From: Sulfopaludibacter sp963815475
Lineage (GTDB): Bacteria; Acidobacteriota; Terriglobia; Bryobacterales; Bryobacteraceae
Reading direction: 5' to 3'
NCBI GenBank assembly: GCA_963815475.1
Contig: CAWFHD010000003.1
Location: forward strand, 1,674,001-1,738,000
DNA length: 64,000 nucleotides
Positions 1 to 9,539 of the stretch are shown here, in pieces (the stretch's first letter is position 1; every line of letters begins with the position of its first letter). The notes beneath the pieces were generated by a model. That model saw nothing but the letters and a program-made list of their open reading frames with translations. It made no database searches and was not told where the DNA came from. A program made the translations under genes and the position numbers.

Positions 1-1
1 G

Positions 2-970
2 CTCGCTTATCCCGTGGATCTGAATCCGAATGTGGCCCTGGGGACCGCGCCGGACGAGACCGAGCGTTATCGCAAGAGCGAAATGAGCCAACAATGGACG
101 GCCCAGATCCAACAGGCCCTCCCGTTCGGCTTCACTTCGCAGGTTTCGTACGTCGGCATCAAGACTACTCACGCTTTCGCCCAAACGCCGGATAACGTGG
201 TGAACCCGCTGACGGGCCTGCGCACTCTTCCGACCTTCGACCAGGTGAATTACAAGGGCGACTGGGCAAACGCCAACTTCAACGGTCTGTTGGCCGGACT
301 TCAGCGCACCGCCCGGAACGGGCTCTTCGTGGGCATGAACTACACTTATGGGCACGCCATCAACGACAGCGATGGGGCGCCGCAAAATGTCGCATGCCGC
401 TCCTGCGAGAGGAGCTCCGCCAACTACGATGTCCGTCAGAATCTATATATACAGTCGAGCTATCCACTGCCGCTTGGCCATTTCCTGCTGCTGCGCAATT
501 GGACGATCAGCGGTGTCGGCTCCATTCGCACGGGATTACCTTTGACGGTCACTGTGACCCGCAAGACCACCGACATGCCGGACGGCAACAACGCGGGTGA
601 GCGTCCAAACCTCGTGCCCGGCGTGTCACTGATTCCTGCGGGCGGGCAGACCATCGCCGATTGGATCAATCCGGCGGCCTTCTCGATACCGGCCAAAGGC
701 ACTTGGGGCAATGCCGGCAGAGCGCTCGTTCGAGCGCCCGGACTCTTCCAGATCGATACGGCAATCGCCAGGAGCGTCAGGATCACGGAGAAGACCAACG
801 TGTCGCTCCGGATGGAGGCCTTCAACGTGTTCAATCACCCCGAGCTCGGCAGCCCGACTGTGAATCTGTCCTCGCCATCTTTCGGCCAGATCCTGTCGGT
901 CAGCAACACTACGCCGATCGGTACCGGGTCGGCGCGGAGCATCCAACTGGCTGCTCGCTTCACGTTCTGA
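2..970 (+). CDS. C-terminal part of an Oar-like TonB-dependent receptor (5' end outside window)
   Basis: The frame is open to the left edge, so this is the last ~320 residues of a larger outer-membrane protein. The sequence shows the alternating polar/aromatic beta-strand pattern of TonB-dependent barrels, for example FVGMNYTYGHAINDSDG and RMEAFNVFNHPELGSP. It ends in ARFTF, the aromatic C-terminal residue typical of outer-membrane barrels. The motif with EAFNVFNHP is a hallmark of the acidobacterial Oar-like receptors that carry a carboxypeptidase-regulatory N-terminal domain; the complete homologue at 3483-6923 ends with the related EALNAFNRV motif. The family is thought to import oligosaccharides or other large substrates; no substrate can be named here. 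A GC hairpin follows the stop. Confidence 0.85.
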   Translation, partial: LAYPVDLNPNVALGTAPDETERYRKSEMSQQWTAQIQQALPFGFTSQVSYVGIKTTHAFAQTPDNVVNPLTGLRTLPTFDQVNYKGDWANANFNGLLAGLQRTARNGLFVGMNYTYGHAINDSDGAPQNVACRSCERSSANYDVRQNLYIQSSYPLPLGHFLLLRNWTISGVGSIRTGLPLTVTVTRKTTDMPDGNNAGERPNLVPGVSLIPAGGQTIADWINPAAFSIPAKGTWGNAGRALVRAPGLFQIDTAIARSVRITEKTNVSLRMEAFNVFNHPELGSPTVNLSSPSFGQILSVSNTTPIGTGSARSIQLAARFTF

Positions 971-987
971 GGGCGCGGTCCGCGCCC
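971..987. terminator. GC hairpin between convergent genes
   Basis: GGGCGCG (971-977), loop GTC, CGCGCCC (981-987) directly follows the stop of the receptor and precedes the 3' end of the convergent phosphoesterase gene. There is no T-tract, so intrinsic termination is uncertain. Confidence 0.35.
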
Positions 988-997
988 CACGCGAGGA

Positions 998-3470
998 CTA
1001 ACGAACCCTGGCGCCGTGAACCGGAGCCGGCATGGGCACGCCAGGCTTCAGTGCCGCCCAAAGAATCTCGTTCAATTCGTCAGGATCGGCCCGGTCGATG
1101 TCTGAGAAGTCCAACTTCAACGAGGCCCGTGCGCCCGGACGGGTGGCTGGATTCCGGGCCATCAAGTCTACCTTCGAAGGCTGTGCGTCAATGGCGCCGA
1201 AAGCCGGTTCGGTCGTGAAGGAGAAATACATGGGAGTTGCCGCGGCGTCGAACTGCGTCATTGGATCCAATCCGAGAATCAGCTCCATGGTGCGCACCAT
1301 GGAAGATGTGGGTGTACATAGTGCTGTCCACTATGCCGCGCTTAATCCACGGCGAGATCGCCAGGCCCACAGTGCGGTGCGCGTCCACGTGGTCAGGCCC
1401 GTTCTGAGCGTCGTCCTCAATGACGAAGATGGCCGTCTCTTTCCAGAAGCGCGAGTGGCTAACCGCCTCCACGATCCGCCCAAGCGCCAGGTCGTTGTTT
1501 CCCACCAGGGCCGTCGGGCTGAAGGCGCCGGGCACGAGGCCCTGCGTATGATCCTCGCCGAGTGCCATCACCATGAAGCTTGGCCACTCGCCGGTCTTCT
1601 CCGCATCTTGAAGTTCGCGGATGAACACGGCGGCCTTATCCGTGTCGCGCCCGGGGCTGTTGCTTTTCACATTCAGCCATTCCGTGGAGACATGACCCGC
1701 CAACGATCCGACCGCCTTAACCTCGGGAGCCGATTCCTTGGATGCGACGAACCTCGCCATCTCGCCATAGGTTCGAAAGCTCAAACCTTTGCGCGCGCAC
1801 GCGTCCCAGATGTAACCTGCGGGCGAAGACGTCAACCGTTCGTCGGCTCGAGGCTCCGCGCGGCGGCTATAGCTGTTGACCCACGCCTTTTGCGTGAAGT
1901 CCGTGGCATAGGCCGCGTCCGACCATTGGTGCCCATCCTCGGAGACTTCGCCGTCGCAATAAAGATTGTCGAGGGTAACCGTTCTCAGTGCCAGAGCGTG
2001 TGCGTTAGGCGTGACCTTGTCGCCGAACAGAGTCAGCTTTGGGTCGCCGTTGCCCTTGCCCAGATCGCCAAGAACCTGATCGTAGGTGCGATTCTCACGA
2101 ATGATATAGAGCACATGGCGGATTTTAGGAAACACTTCAGCGCGGACCTTCGACGCCCAAGCCGCGTCCACGTAAGAAGCGGGCGAAGGAACATTCGCCG
2201 CCGCCTGCCGGTTGTAGGCCGCGAGTTGTTGCGTGTCCGGAACATCCACGATTGAAAGATGGCCAGTGAGCACTGCGGCGATGTAATCGTACGGCGTTGC
2301 CGGATTGGGCGCCTTTTCCTTGAAAACGGTGACGGCCGGGAAGTTGTTCCGGAAGCCCATCCCCTTGCCCGTGCCGACGTACAATTGCCTGCCATCGGCC
2401 GACGCTGCGAGCGCAGTAGGATACCAGCCGGTCGGGATGAAGCCGAGCACGCTCGACTCCTTGGCGTTCAAAATATCCACGACCGCTACGTTGTTGTTGT
2501 CGGCGTTGGCCACGTAAAGGCGACGCCCATCGGGCGACAACGCCAACGCGTCCGGTGTTGAGCCGACCTGCGCCTTCGCCTCGAGCGACGTCCGGATGGT
2601 TTCGATCACGGCGCCCTCGGAGATTACGCTGACATCGTTCGATCCGGAATTTGCCACGAACAGACGGCCATCCTTCGACCACAGCATTTCATTAGGATGG
2701 CTGCCCACTGCGATGCGCGCCGTCTCGCGCAGCGACTCGGGTTCCAGCAGACTCACCGACCGGTCGCCCCAGTTAGTCACGGCCAGCATCTTGCCGTCAG
2801 TCGAGAACGCCACACCGTAGGGCCGGTATCCGGTCTTGGCCGATGATTGCTGTTTGAAGTCTGGACCGCTCAACCGGTACAACGTGTCTGTCTGTATGTT
2901 CAACGCGTAAAGCGACCCGTCGGGCCCGAGCGTGACGCCCGAAATGTATCGCTCCGCTTCGTCGAGTCCCGCAATCGTGAGCGCCGGTTCCGGCGTGAGT
3001 TTACCGCCCGAGTATCGCACGCGAAGGATCGGCTTATCGATCGAGTCTTTCATCGCCGCCTCGGGCCGCCGTGCGATCGTTTCATCGAAACCACTTCGCG
3101 GGCGGCCTCCGCCGGAGAGATACACCATGCCGTTTGCCGCATCGAATGCCATACCGTCCCAGGCTTTGACGACATCGAGCGTGGCGGTAACGCGGCCGGT
3201 TCGCACGTCGATCACGTTCAGGCTGTGGTCGTGATAGCCGGCGGTCAGGACCAGCACCGAGGTATCGTTCAGAACTTGCATTTTCATCGGCAGATCGCCC
3301 GGGAGCTGAACGTGCTTCCCGGCTGGTGTGATTTTCCAGCCATTCGGAAGCGTGACCGCGCCCGTGGAATCCCTCACGTTCGGGAAGCGATTGTCACGGC
3401 TTGCCGCCAGCGCCAGGCCGATCAGCAATGCCGAACTCGTCACAGCAATAATCAGTTCCAAGCGTTTCAT
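998..3470 (-). CDS. Beta-propeller / phosphoesterase fusion protein, frameshifted near the C-terminus
   Basis: An exported two-domain protein. It starts with a signal peptide (MKRLELIIAVTSSALLIGLA), followed by an YVTN-type beta-propeller (about residues 40-400, repeats such as RRLYVANADNNNVAVVDI), then a phosphoesterase/alkaline-phosphatase-like domain with the family motif ENRTYDQVLGDLG and a later metal-site region EDDAQNGPDHVDAHR. Families with this layout are PF04185-type phosphoesterases; the substrate is unknown. The main frame ends at 1188 in nonsense after STMYTH, while the family ending (TSSMVRTMELILGLDPMTQ...) continues in another frame to 998. Removing one base from the GGG at 1310-1312 joins the two frames exactly. 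It could be a recent mutation or a sequencing indel; apart from that the protein looks complete. Confidence 0.82.
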
Positions 3471-3482
3471 AAGTCCTCTTCT

Positions 3483-6400
3483 CTACCACAACAGCTTAAG
3501 TCCGAACTGCACCTGGCGCGGCGTATTGGCCACCGCCGAAACGTGACCGAATGAGCTCGACGTCACTGTGGTGTTCGGGTTGCCGAATTGCACGCGGTTG
3601 AATGCATTGAGCGCTTCGGCGCGGAACTGGAGCTTCAACCATTCACGGGCCGGATGAAACTCCTTGAACAGCGACAGGTCGAAGTTGTTGACGTGGTCTC
3701 CACGGATATTGGCGACACGCGGCGAGAGATTGCCGTAGGTATAAGGATCCGGCTGGCTGAAGACCGCGGTGTTGAACCAGCGGTTGAGCCGGTCCACGCC
3801 CGCTCCGGAGAGAGCGCCGCTTTGGCCGTTACCGTTGGCATACTCGATTGCGCCGAACGTCCCGGCCGTATTGCTGGCGGTGATGCTCAGCGCCTGGCCA
3901 CTCTGAATGGTCGTGATGCCGTTGAGTTGCCAGCCGCCCGCCGCCGACTCGAGCACACTGGGCAACTGGTGCAGGAAGTGGCGTCCCTTGCCGAATGGCA
4001 ATTCGTAAAGATAGCTGGCGACGAAGCGCTGCGGAGTGTCGCGCGAAGACACGGAGCGCTCTACATCGGGACGGTAGTGGCTCTGCATGTAGCCCTCGCC
4101 GAGGTCGATCGATTTCGACCACACATACGAAGCCTCGAACTCCAGGCCATGGGCCATGCGCCTCTTCACCGTGGTCTGCAGAGCGTTATACCAGGTATCG
4201 CTGCCGATGTTCTGCGCGTCCGTCAGGTCCGTGAACTGCGGGAAGGGTCGTAGCAGTTGGCCCTGGCTGACGGTGGGAGAGGAAAAGATTCCGTTGCTTA
4301 CGATTCCGTAAAACGGGTTCGGAACCAGTTGGGCCAGTTTCGCGCCCAGCGACTGGTACTGGGGATTGAGTTCATTCGGATAGTAGAGGAATGGCATGCC
4401 GCGGCCACGCGACCCGATGGTCGCTACTTCCAGGAATAGCCCGCCGGGTAGGGTACGTTGGACGGTGACGTTCCATTGCTGATTCCAGGAATTAGGAGTG
4501 CCGTATTCCTTGGCGCGAAAACCCTGCCCCACCGCCGACATGAGCCCCTGCGACGAGCCGAGGAACGGGGTGATCCCGCTTGGGTACGGGTTGCTCAGCC
4601 GGTTGAGCGGCGTGATGCCATCGAGCGAAACAATCCACGGCGTCTCGCTGTCGAAACCGAATGGCACGTCGGCTATGGTCGCGCTTACGTAAGAGGCCGC
4701 GTAGAGATGGCCGTAGCCGCCTCGCACCACGGTCTTGGAATTTGCTTGCCAGGCGAATCCCAGCCGAGGCCCAAACTGGTTGGGTTGAAAATTGAAGTTG
4801 CCGCGGCCGTTGCCGCCCACCCCGGCATACTGCAGGCCGCCGAGCAGATTCGGGAAACCCGGCACCTTACCGGCGAGCGGCGAGGCCACGGTGGGATCGA
4901 ACCAGTTGAGCCGGTTGTAGCGCTCGGTCTTGGGAGTGTCGAAGTCGTAGCGGAAACCGATGTTGAGGGTCAATCTGGAGTTGACCTTCCAATCGTCCTC
5001 CAGATACCACGCCAGGTAATAGCTTTGATCTGCCTGCACTTTGAAGCCGCGATACATGATCTCGGAGCCGTTGCTGGTGCCGGTTCCGAGCAGCAAGCTA
5101 GCCACAGCGTTGCCCGCCGTGCTACTAGCCTTGAGCGGATTGGGACCCTGCGTCATCGCGGCGGCGAACGGGAAAGTGCCGTCCGGATCGCGGGTCTCGC
5201 GGTCGTTTTCACGGATCAGGCGGCCATCGAAGCCAGCCTTGAGAAAATGATGGCTCAGCGTGCGACTGGCGGTCAACACCAGAGGAAACGTGTTCAGCGT
5301 GTTGTGGCGGCTGTCCGCATGTGTGCCGCCGAGGGTCGCATATCCCGCTACCGGAACCTCCGGGAAATAAGGCACGTCGGCGCTCTGCTCGATAATCTTA
5401 GGTAGACCTAGCGAAGAGGGCAGGAATCCCGTGCTCTGGTTGGCCAGGTCGAATATCACGCGTGACAAGCCAGTGCGTGCCGTGAACAGAGTGGTCGGCG
5501 AGAGCGTGTTGGAGTACTCGAAAACGATGTTGTGAGGCTTGTCACCCTGGATTTCCCGACCGCTAGCGGCCTTGACATCTTGCGGGAACAACTCGCCCGG
5601 GTTTTCGTTGCTGGCGCGCTGTGAGTATCGCCCGAAGATGCGCTGCCGGTCCGTGAGGTTGTGGTCGATGCGCACGTCGAAGTTGTCGATATCGGTGACG
5701 TTCGTTCCGCTGGCGGAATAGTTGTTCTGGTTGGTGTACAGCGCGCCTGGAGTGTTGGGCATGGGGAAGTAGTTGGCAAGCTTGACTCCTGCCGGATCCA
5801 TCTCCGCGGCCGGAATCACATTCCCGGGAAACTGCGCGCGCGTAGAGCCGGACGCGGTGGTCTGCGTAGAGAAGGGGTCGAAGATTTGCACCAGCTGGCC
5901 GTTGGATGCGCGCGTTTGCGAGAAGTCGCCGGTTCGCTCGAGCGCCGTCGGCACACTCAGCGTGGTGCTGTTGTACTTCAGCTCGCGCAGCCCTTCGTAC
6001 GACACCATGAAGAAGGTCTTGTTGCGGCGGATGGGCCCACTGAGGAGGCCGCCGAACTGATTGCGCTTGTAGCTGCCCAATGCCTGGCCACGCGAGTTGG
6101 CGAAAAAGTCGTTGGAATCGAGAACCGAGTTGCGGATGAATTCGAAGGCGCTGCCATGAAACTGGTTGCCGCCCGACTTAAACACGATGTTTAGCACGGC
6201 GCCGGAGGTGCGGCCGAATTCGGCAGGCGGATTCATGCCGATGAGGCGAAACTCCTGGATTGCGTCGACTGCGGGGAAGACTGCCGTGGCCGAAAGTCCG
6301 GAGGGGCGGGGCGTCACCGCACTCACGCCATCCACCACAATTTCGTTCATGTTGGTGCGCGCGCCATAAACCGCCCAAGCTTGGCCATCGTATCGGAACG

Positions 6401-6923
6401 TCGAGGAGCCGAGCGCGCCTGGTGTCAGGTTAATGAGCGTGAAGACGTTGCGGGTGTTGAGCGGCAGATCGAGAATCCGGCGGTTGTCCACTACCTTGCC
6501 CAAATCGGACGTGGTCGATTCCAGTAGCGCAGCGTCGCCCACCACTTCGACGCGCTCGGTAGGGACTCCTACATCGAGCGCAAAGTCGATCACCGCCGCC
6601 TGGTTCAGTTCCAGCATGATGCCGGTACGCACTCCCAGCTTGAAGCCAGGAGCGGTCACTTCGACACGATAGTCTCCCACCGGTAGTGCGGTGGCAAGGT
6701 AGCGGCCATCGACCTGCGTCACGAGGGCGACTCTCCGGTTCGTCTCCGCCTGTGTGACGGTGACTGTGGCGGAAGGGACGACGGCTCCGCTCGGATCCCT
6801 GACCGTGCCGGTGATCGAGCCGGTAAAAGACTGAGCGTCGCATTGAGCAGATGTGAACAGCACCATCGTTATGGCGCAGATGCCGATAAACAGAGATCTC
6901 GACTGAACGTTTCTAAAAGCCAT
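3483..6923 (-). CDS. Oar-like TonB-dependent receptor with carboxypeptidase-regulatory domain
   Basis: A complete 1146-residue outer-membrane receptor. After a signal peptide (RSLFIGICAITMVLFTSAQC) comes a carboxypeptidase-regulatory/SpaA-like domain (about 35-120: GSITGTVRDPSGAVVPSATV), a plug region (about 130-260) and a long barrel ending QFGLKLLW. An upstream TTG at 6938 keeps the frame open, but the purine-rich stretch GGAAGAGG at 6936-6929 is better read as the ribosome-binding site for ATG 6923 (MAFRNVQ). It ends 12 bases before the phosphoesterase start and runs in the same direction, so the two may form an operon coupling uptake to a surface or periplasmic phosphoesterase. This is inference from position only. 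Ligand unknown. Confidence 0.9.
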   Translation of the reverse strand: MAFRNVQSRSLFIGICAITMVLFTSAQCDAQSFTGSITGTVRDPSGAVVPSATVTVTQAETNRRVALVTQVDGRYLATALPVGDYRVEVTAPGFKLGVRTGIMLELNQAAVIDFALDVGVPTERVEVVGDAALLESTTSDLGKVVDNRRILDLPLNTRNVFTLINLTPGALGSSTFRYDGQAWAVYGARTNMNEIVVDGVSAVTPRPSGLSATAVFPAVDAIQEFRLIGMNPPAEFGRTSGAVLNIVFKSGGNQFHGSAFEFIRNSVLDSNDFFANSRGQALGSYKRNQFGGLLSGPIRRNKTFFMVSYEGLRELKYNSTTLSVPTALERTGDFSQTRASNGQLVQIFDPFSTQTTASGSTRAQFPGNVIPAAEMDPAGVKLANYFPMPNTPGALYTNQNNYSASGTNVTDIDNFDVRIDHNLTDRQRIFGRYSQRASNENPGELFPQDVKAASGREIQGDKPHNIVFEYSNTLSPTTLFTARTGLSRVIFDLANQSTGFLPSSLGLPKIIEQSADVPYFPEVPVAGYATLGGTHADSRHNTLNTFPLVLTASRTLSHHFLKAGFDGRLIRENDRETRDPDGTFPFAAAMTQGPNPLKASSTAGNAVASLLLGTGTSNGSEIMYRGFKVQADQSYYLAWYLEDDWKVNSRLTLNIGFRYDFDTPKTERYNRLNWFDPTVASPLAGKVPGFPNLLGGLQYAGVGGNGRGNFNFQPNQFGPRLGFAWQANSKTVVRGGYGHLYAASYVSATIADVPFGFDSETPWIVSLDGITPLNRLSNPYPSGITPFLGSSQGLMSAVGQGFRAKEYGTPNSWNQQWNVTVQRTLPGGLFLEVATIGSRGRGMPFLYYPNELNPQYQSLGAKLAQLVPNPFYGIVSNGIFSSPTVSQGQLLRPFPQFTDLTDAQNIGSDTWYNALQTTVKRRMAHGLEFEASYVWSKSIDLGEGYMQSHYRPDVERSVSSRDTPQRFVASYLYELPFGKGRHFLHQLPSVLESAAGGWQLNGITTIQSGQALSITASNTAGTFGAIEYANGNGQSGALSGAGVDRLNRWFNTAVFSQPDPYTYGNLSPRVANIRGDHVNNFDLSLFKEFHPAREWLKLQFRAEALNAFNRVQFGNPNTTVTSSSFGHVSAVANTPRQVQFGLKLLW

Positions 6924-7182
6924 CATCGCCTCTTCCAAGCTCGCCGGCTGAATCGCACTCCAAAAGACGTACCTGTCCGGTTCTGGTGTAAGGCCTAATG
7001 ATAGGCGTCGATTCTTAAGGGAGTCTAAAGATTGGCTGTGTCACGAGAATTTCATCTCGGGGGCCATCCGGCCAGCCTTCTCTGTCATCGTTCTGTAAGA
7101 TTCGATCGCGCAAAGTTTTCCGGTATCCAGAGTTTCTTTAGATTCTCTTAAGACCGGCATGACATGCTGTCCGCAGTACCCT

Positions 7183-7995
7183 ATGAAATCCCTCATTCCC
7201 GTGCTGATCCTGATTTCTACGTTGGCATTGTGCGGCCAAGCGCCGCCGGCTCCGCACAAGATCCAGGTCCTCATCATCACCGGCCAGGATAAGCACCCCT
7301 GGCGCGAAACCACTCTTTATCTGCGCGAGATCCTCACGCAGACCGACAGGTTCGAAGTTCGAGTCACCGAGGAGTTTCGCCATGGGAACCTGGAGAGCCT
7401 GGCGGCCTACGACGTCGCGGTTCTCAATTATTCGGATGAAAAGCTGGATATTCCAAGCTGGAGCCCGGTGACCAAAGATGCGCTGCTGGCGTACGTGCGG
7501 TCCGGCAAGGGATTAGTGGTGTATCACCACTCCGCCGCTTCGTTTCAAGACTGGGAAGAGTTCGGAAAGCTGGCGGGCTGTGTTTGGCGCACCGTAGGAA
7601 GCCATCATGCGCCCGTACACGATTACAAGGTCGACATCCGCGATATGGAGCATCCGATCACGCGTGGGATGGGACCATTCATGGCTAAGAGCGACGAATT
7701 GTACGCCGGGCTGAAGTGCCGTCCTCCGGCCGGTTTTCACGTCCTCGCAACCGGGTGGGATGACCATGCTCTCTACGTTGCCAAGCCGCCAGACCCACTG
7801 CCTGAGGGACCGTCGCGCGACGAACCCCTGCTGTGGACCGTCAGCTACGGCTCCGGACGCGTGTTTGCCACCATGCTGGGTAACGACATGAGGGCCGTGC
7901 GCACGGCGGGTTTTGTCGCCACTTTTGTGCGGGGAACCGAGTGGGCGGCTACCGGCGCGGTGACCATCCCGCTCCCTCCGGACCTCACCAAGTGA
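7183..7995 (+). CDS. Exported ThuA-domain protein
   Basis: 270 residues from ATG 7183 (an upstream ATG at 7159 would put eight extra residues ahead of the signal peptide and is less likely). Signal peptide MKSLIPVLILISTLALCG, then the class I glutamine-amidotransferase-like ThuA fold: IQVLIITGQDKHPWRET, VLNYSDEKLDIPSW, GKGLVVYHHSAASF, HPITRGMG and RVFATMLGNDMRA. ThuA-like proteins are linked to sugar (trehalose) metabolism; the biochemical activity of the acidobacterial exported branch is not established. In this lineage such genes often sit beside Gfo/Idh/MocA oxidoreductases. Here the following gene is exactly such an oxidoreductase, but reduced to a fragment. Confidence 0.88.
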   Translation: MKSLIPVLILISTLALCGQAPPAPHKIQVLIITGQDKHPWRETTLYLREILTQTDRFEVRVTEEFRHGNLESLAAYDVAVLNYSDEKLDIPSWSPVTKDALLAYVRSGKGLVVYHHSAASFQDWEEFGKLAGCVWRTVGSHHAPVHDYKVDIRDMEHPITRGMGPFMAKSDELYAGLKCRPPAGFHVLATGWDDHALYVAKPPDPLPEGPSRDEPLLWTVSYGSGRVFATMLGNDMRAVRTAGFVATFVRGTEWAATGAVTIPLPPDLTK

Positions 7996-8009
7996 GACCC
8001 ATCGCGCGA

Positions 8010-8215
8010 GGAGATTCATAATACGTCGCACCACGTATCCAGACGGCGGTTCTTCTATGGAAGCCTTTTGGCCGGCGCGGTTCCCACCGCCGGATTCGGC
8101 AGCGTGCCATCGCTCCGCGCACTCGGCGACAAGCCTTTCTACGACAAGCTCAGCGTTGCTGCCATCGGTTGCGGAGGCCAGGGCGGAGTCGATCTCAACG
8201 ACGCCGCCAGGGCGG
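8010..8215 (+). pseudogene. N-terminal remnant of a Tat-exported Gfo/Idh/MocA oxidoreductase
   Basis: Read in one frame, the region gives SRRRFFYGSLLAGAVPTAGF, a twin-arginine signal, then KLSVAAIGCGGQGGVDL, the glycine-rich Rossmann start of Gfo/Idh/MocA proteins. No ATG, GTG or TTG start is in place: a purine-rich RBS-like stretch is followed by ATAATACG where ATGAATACG would be expected. Similarity stops near 8215 and the frame continues as nonsense. Dead remnant; the intact gene probably formed an operon with the ThuA gene just upstream. Confidence 0.65.
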
Positions 8216-8573
8216 CCAGTTGCTTCGGACGGGTCCCAAGGACTCCACTCCGAACTTCTGGCAAGTGCCGTTGGAGCTGGTCAGAAGAAACTGCGGATAG
8301 GAAGCTTGGATTGTCAGGATTGAGTCGGGGTGTGCGCCTCGGAGCCATTCTTGGACGAGCGTACGGGAACTAGGCAATTTCGGGCTGTGGGCTGAGCCGC
8401 TTTCCTTCGGATTCACGAGTCCGTGACGCGACGGGTCGGCCTGTCGTAGCGTCTGATAGACACTCGAAAAGGTGTCATTAAAGTTCCATGACACACTCAG
8501 TTCTTAAGCTTCGCTTTAGATTGCGGTGGTAGATTTCCAGCAGCCATACAAGTGACATGAAGGAATTCGACTT
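8216..8573. other. Degenerate intergenic stretch
   Basis: No credible gene on either strand. One frame gives STPNFWQVPLELVRRNCG followed by a stop, which looks like the end of an unidentified coding sequence. The rest is featureless up to the PAP2 remnant. Consistent with a junction between gene fragments. Confidence 0.4.
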
Positions 8574-8902
8574 ATGACGACACTAAAAAGTAGCGTTCTG
8601 TTCTTCGGCGTTCTGGCGGCATCTCTCTTCGGCCAAGCCCCGGCAAGAGCCCCCAAAACACCCATATTTATCTCGCCTACATTGGCTGATGCCGTAGTCC
8701 TGATCACGCCGCCGCCCAAACTCGACTCGAAGAGGATGAAGCAAGATGTAACCGAGATTATCGCCATCCATCGCGCCGCCAACCCGCAGGAAATCGAGCG
8801 AGCCAACTGGGACAACAAGCACGAGAACCTCTTCGCCATTGCCAATGTATTGGGAGACAGGTTCACCGAAGAGTCCCTGCCCGCGACCGCCAAGCTCTGG
8901 GC
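8574..8902 (+). pseudogene. N-terminal remnant of a PAP2 / class A acid phosphatase-like protein
   Basis: The first ~109 residues look like a normal exported protein: signal peptide (TTLKSSVLFFGVLAASLFGQ), then IIAIHRAANPQEIERANWD and FAIANVLGDRFTEESLPATA, which match the helical N-terminal region of PAP2/class A acid phosphatases found in acidobacteria. Similarity ends at about KLWA, before the catalytic phosphatase motifs. The frame then runs to a stop at 9011 through sequence that on the opposite strand encodes a different protein fragment. The catalytic core is absent, so no activity is expected. Confidence 0.6.
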
Positions 8903-8904
8903 GA

Positions 8905-9170
8905 ACGGCCGCCTCGTGGTAGTAGACCGTGACCGGTGGCATCGCTCCGCGCCGGGAATTGCAACCGCACGGAGGAGCTCACCGGATAAGTGGTCTCGCT
9001 CTCACCGGTAACGTTGATCCGTTCGAGGCTGGTTGGAGCGCCGAGTTGAAGGGCGGTCTAGACGGGGCCAGCGCAGTGCATGGCCCAGTTACCGATCTGG
9101 CTGGCGCCGAAATCCAGAAAGCTCCGCCAATTGTAGGGCGCGTAATAACTGCTGAAGGGCCTCTAACAAG
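8905..9170 (-). pseudogene. Internal fragment of a Gfo/Idh/MocA oxidoreductase with stop and frameshift
   Basis: Read on the minus strand: SSYYAPYNWRSFLDFGASQI, then GNWAMHCAGPV, an in-frame TAG (9060-9058), TALQLGAPTSLERINVTGES and a continuation in which the frame must shift near 8943 to recover MPPVTVYYHEAA. The order and spacing match the C-terminal half of acidobacterial/planctomycete Gfo/Idh/MocA proteins, in which the segment around W-R-x-F-x-D-F-G is conserved. Both ends are truncated, the left one at the PAP2 fragment. Clear pseudogene. Confidence 0.65.
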
Positions 9171-9306
9171 CCGCCGCCCGCCCTGATTTGTGGAAAGGCA
9201 TACCTCGTTAACTCGCAGGTTGCGGCGCAGGCTCGCGCCGGTTGTAGTGCCAGAGCGCAGCGTGGTATAAATCACTGAATTCTGATGGGCCCCGAGGGGC
9301 GAAGAG

Positions 9307-9533
9307 ATGGCTATGCTTTCACGCTGGTTTACAACGATTGTGGTGACTGCGGCTCTTGCGCCCAGTGTCGGCCGTGGAGAGGTGGCGGGCAAGTGGGTTG
9401 CCGAGCTGACGAGCCCGACGCTCTTGGAGCCCGCATACATCCGCGTCGTCCTTGAACGGACGGGCGAACCGGTGAGCGGCGTGTGGGGCACTGAGATCGT
9501 GAAGGGCACCGTGAAGGGCTCCACCGTCTCGAA
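9307..9533 (+). pseudogene. N-terminal fragment of an unidentified exported protein
   Basis: ATG 9307 follows a purine-rich stretch (GAGGGGCGAAGAG) that could serve as ribosome-binding site. The first ~75 residues contain a signal peptide (LSRWFTTIVVTAALAPSVG) and a beta-rich domain start (VAGKWVAELTSPTLLEPAYI, GVWGTEIVKGTVKGSTVS). After about 9533 the frame enters sequence that is the antisense of a TonB-receptor fragment, so the C-terminal ~50 residues to 9693 are junk. The promoter side may be intact, so a chimeric 128-residue product could still be made. Function unknown. Confidence 0.5.
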
Positions 9534-9539
9534 AGCGCG

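Noticed and set aside
1032..2255. 407-codon plus-strand frame opposite the phosphoesterase
   Set aside because: Antisense shadow; the real gene with signal peptide and motifs is on the other strand.
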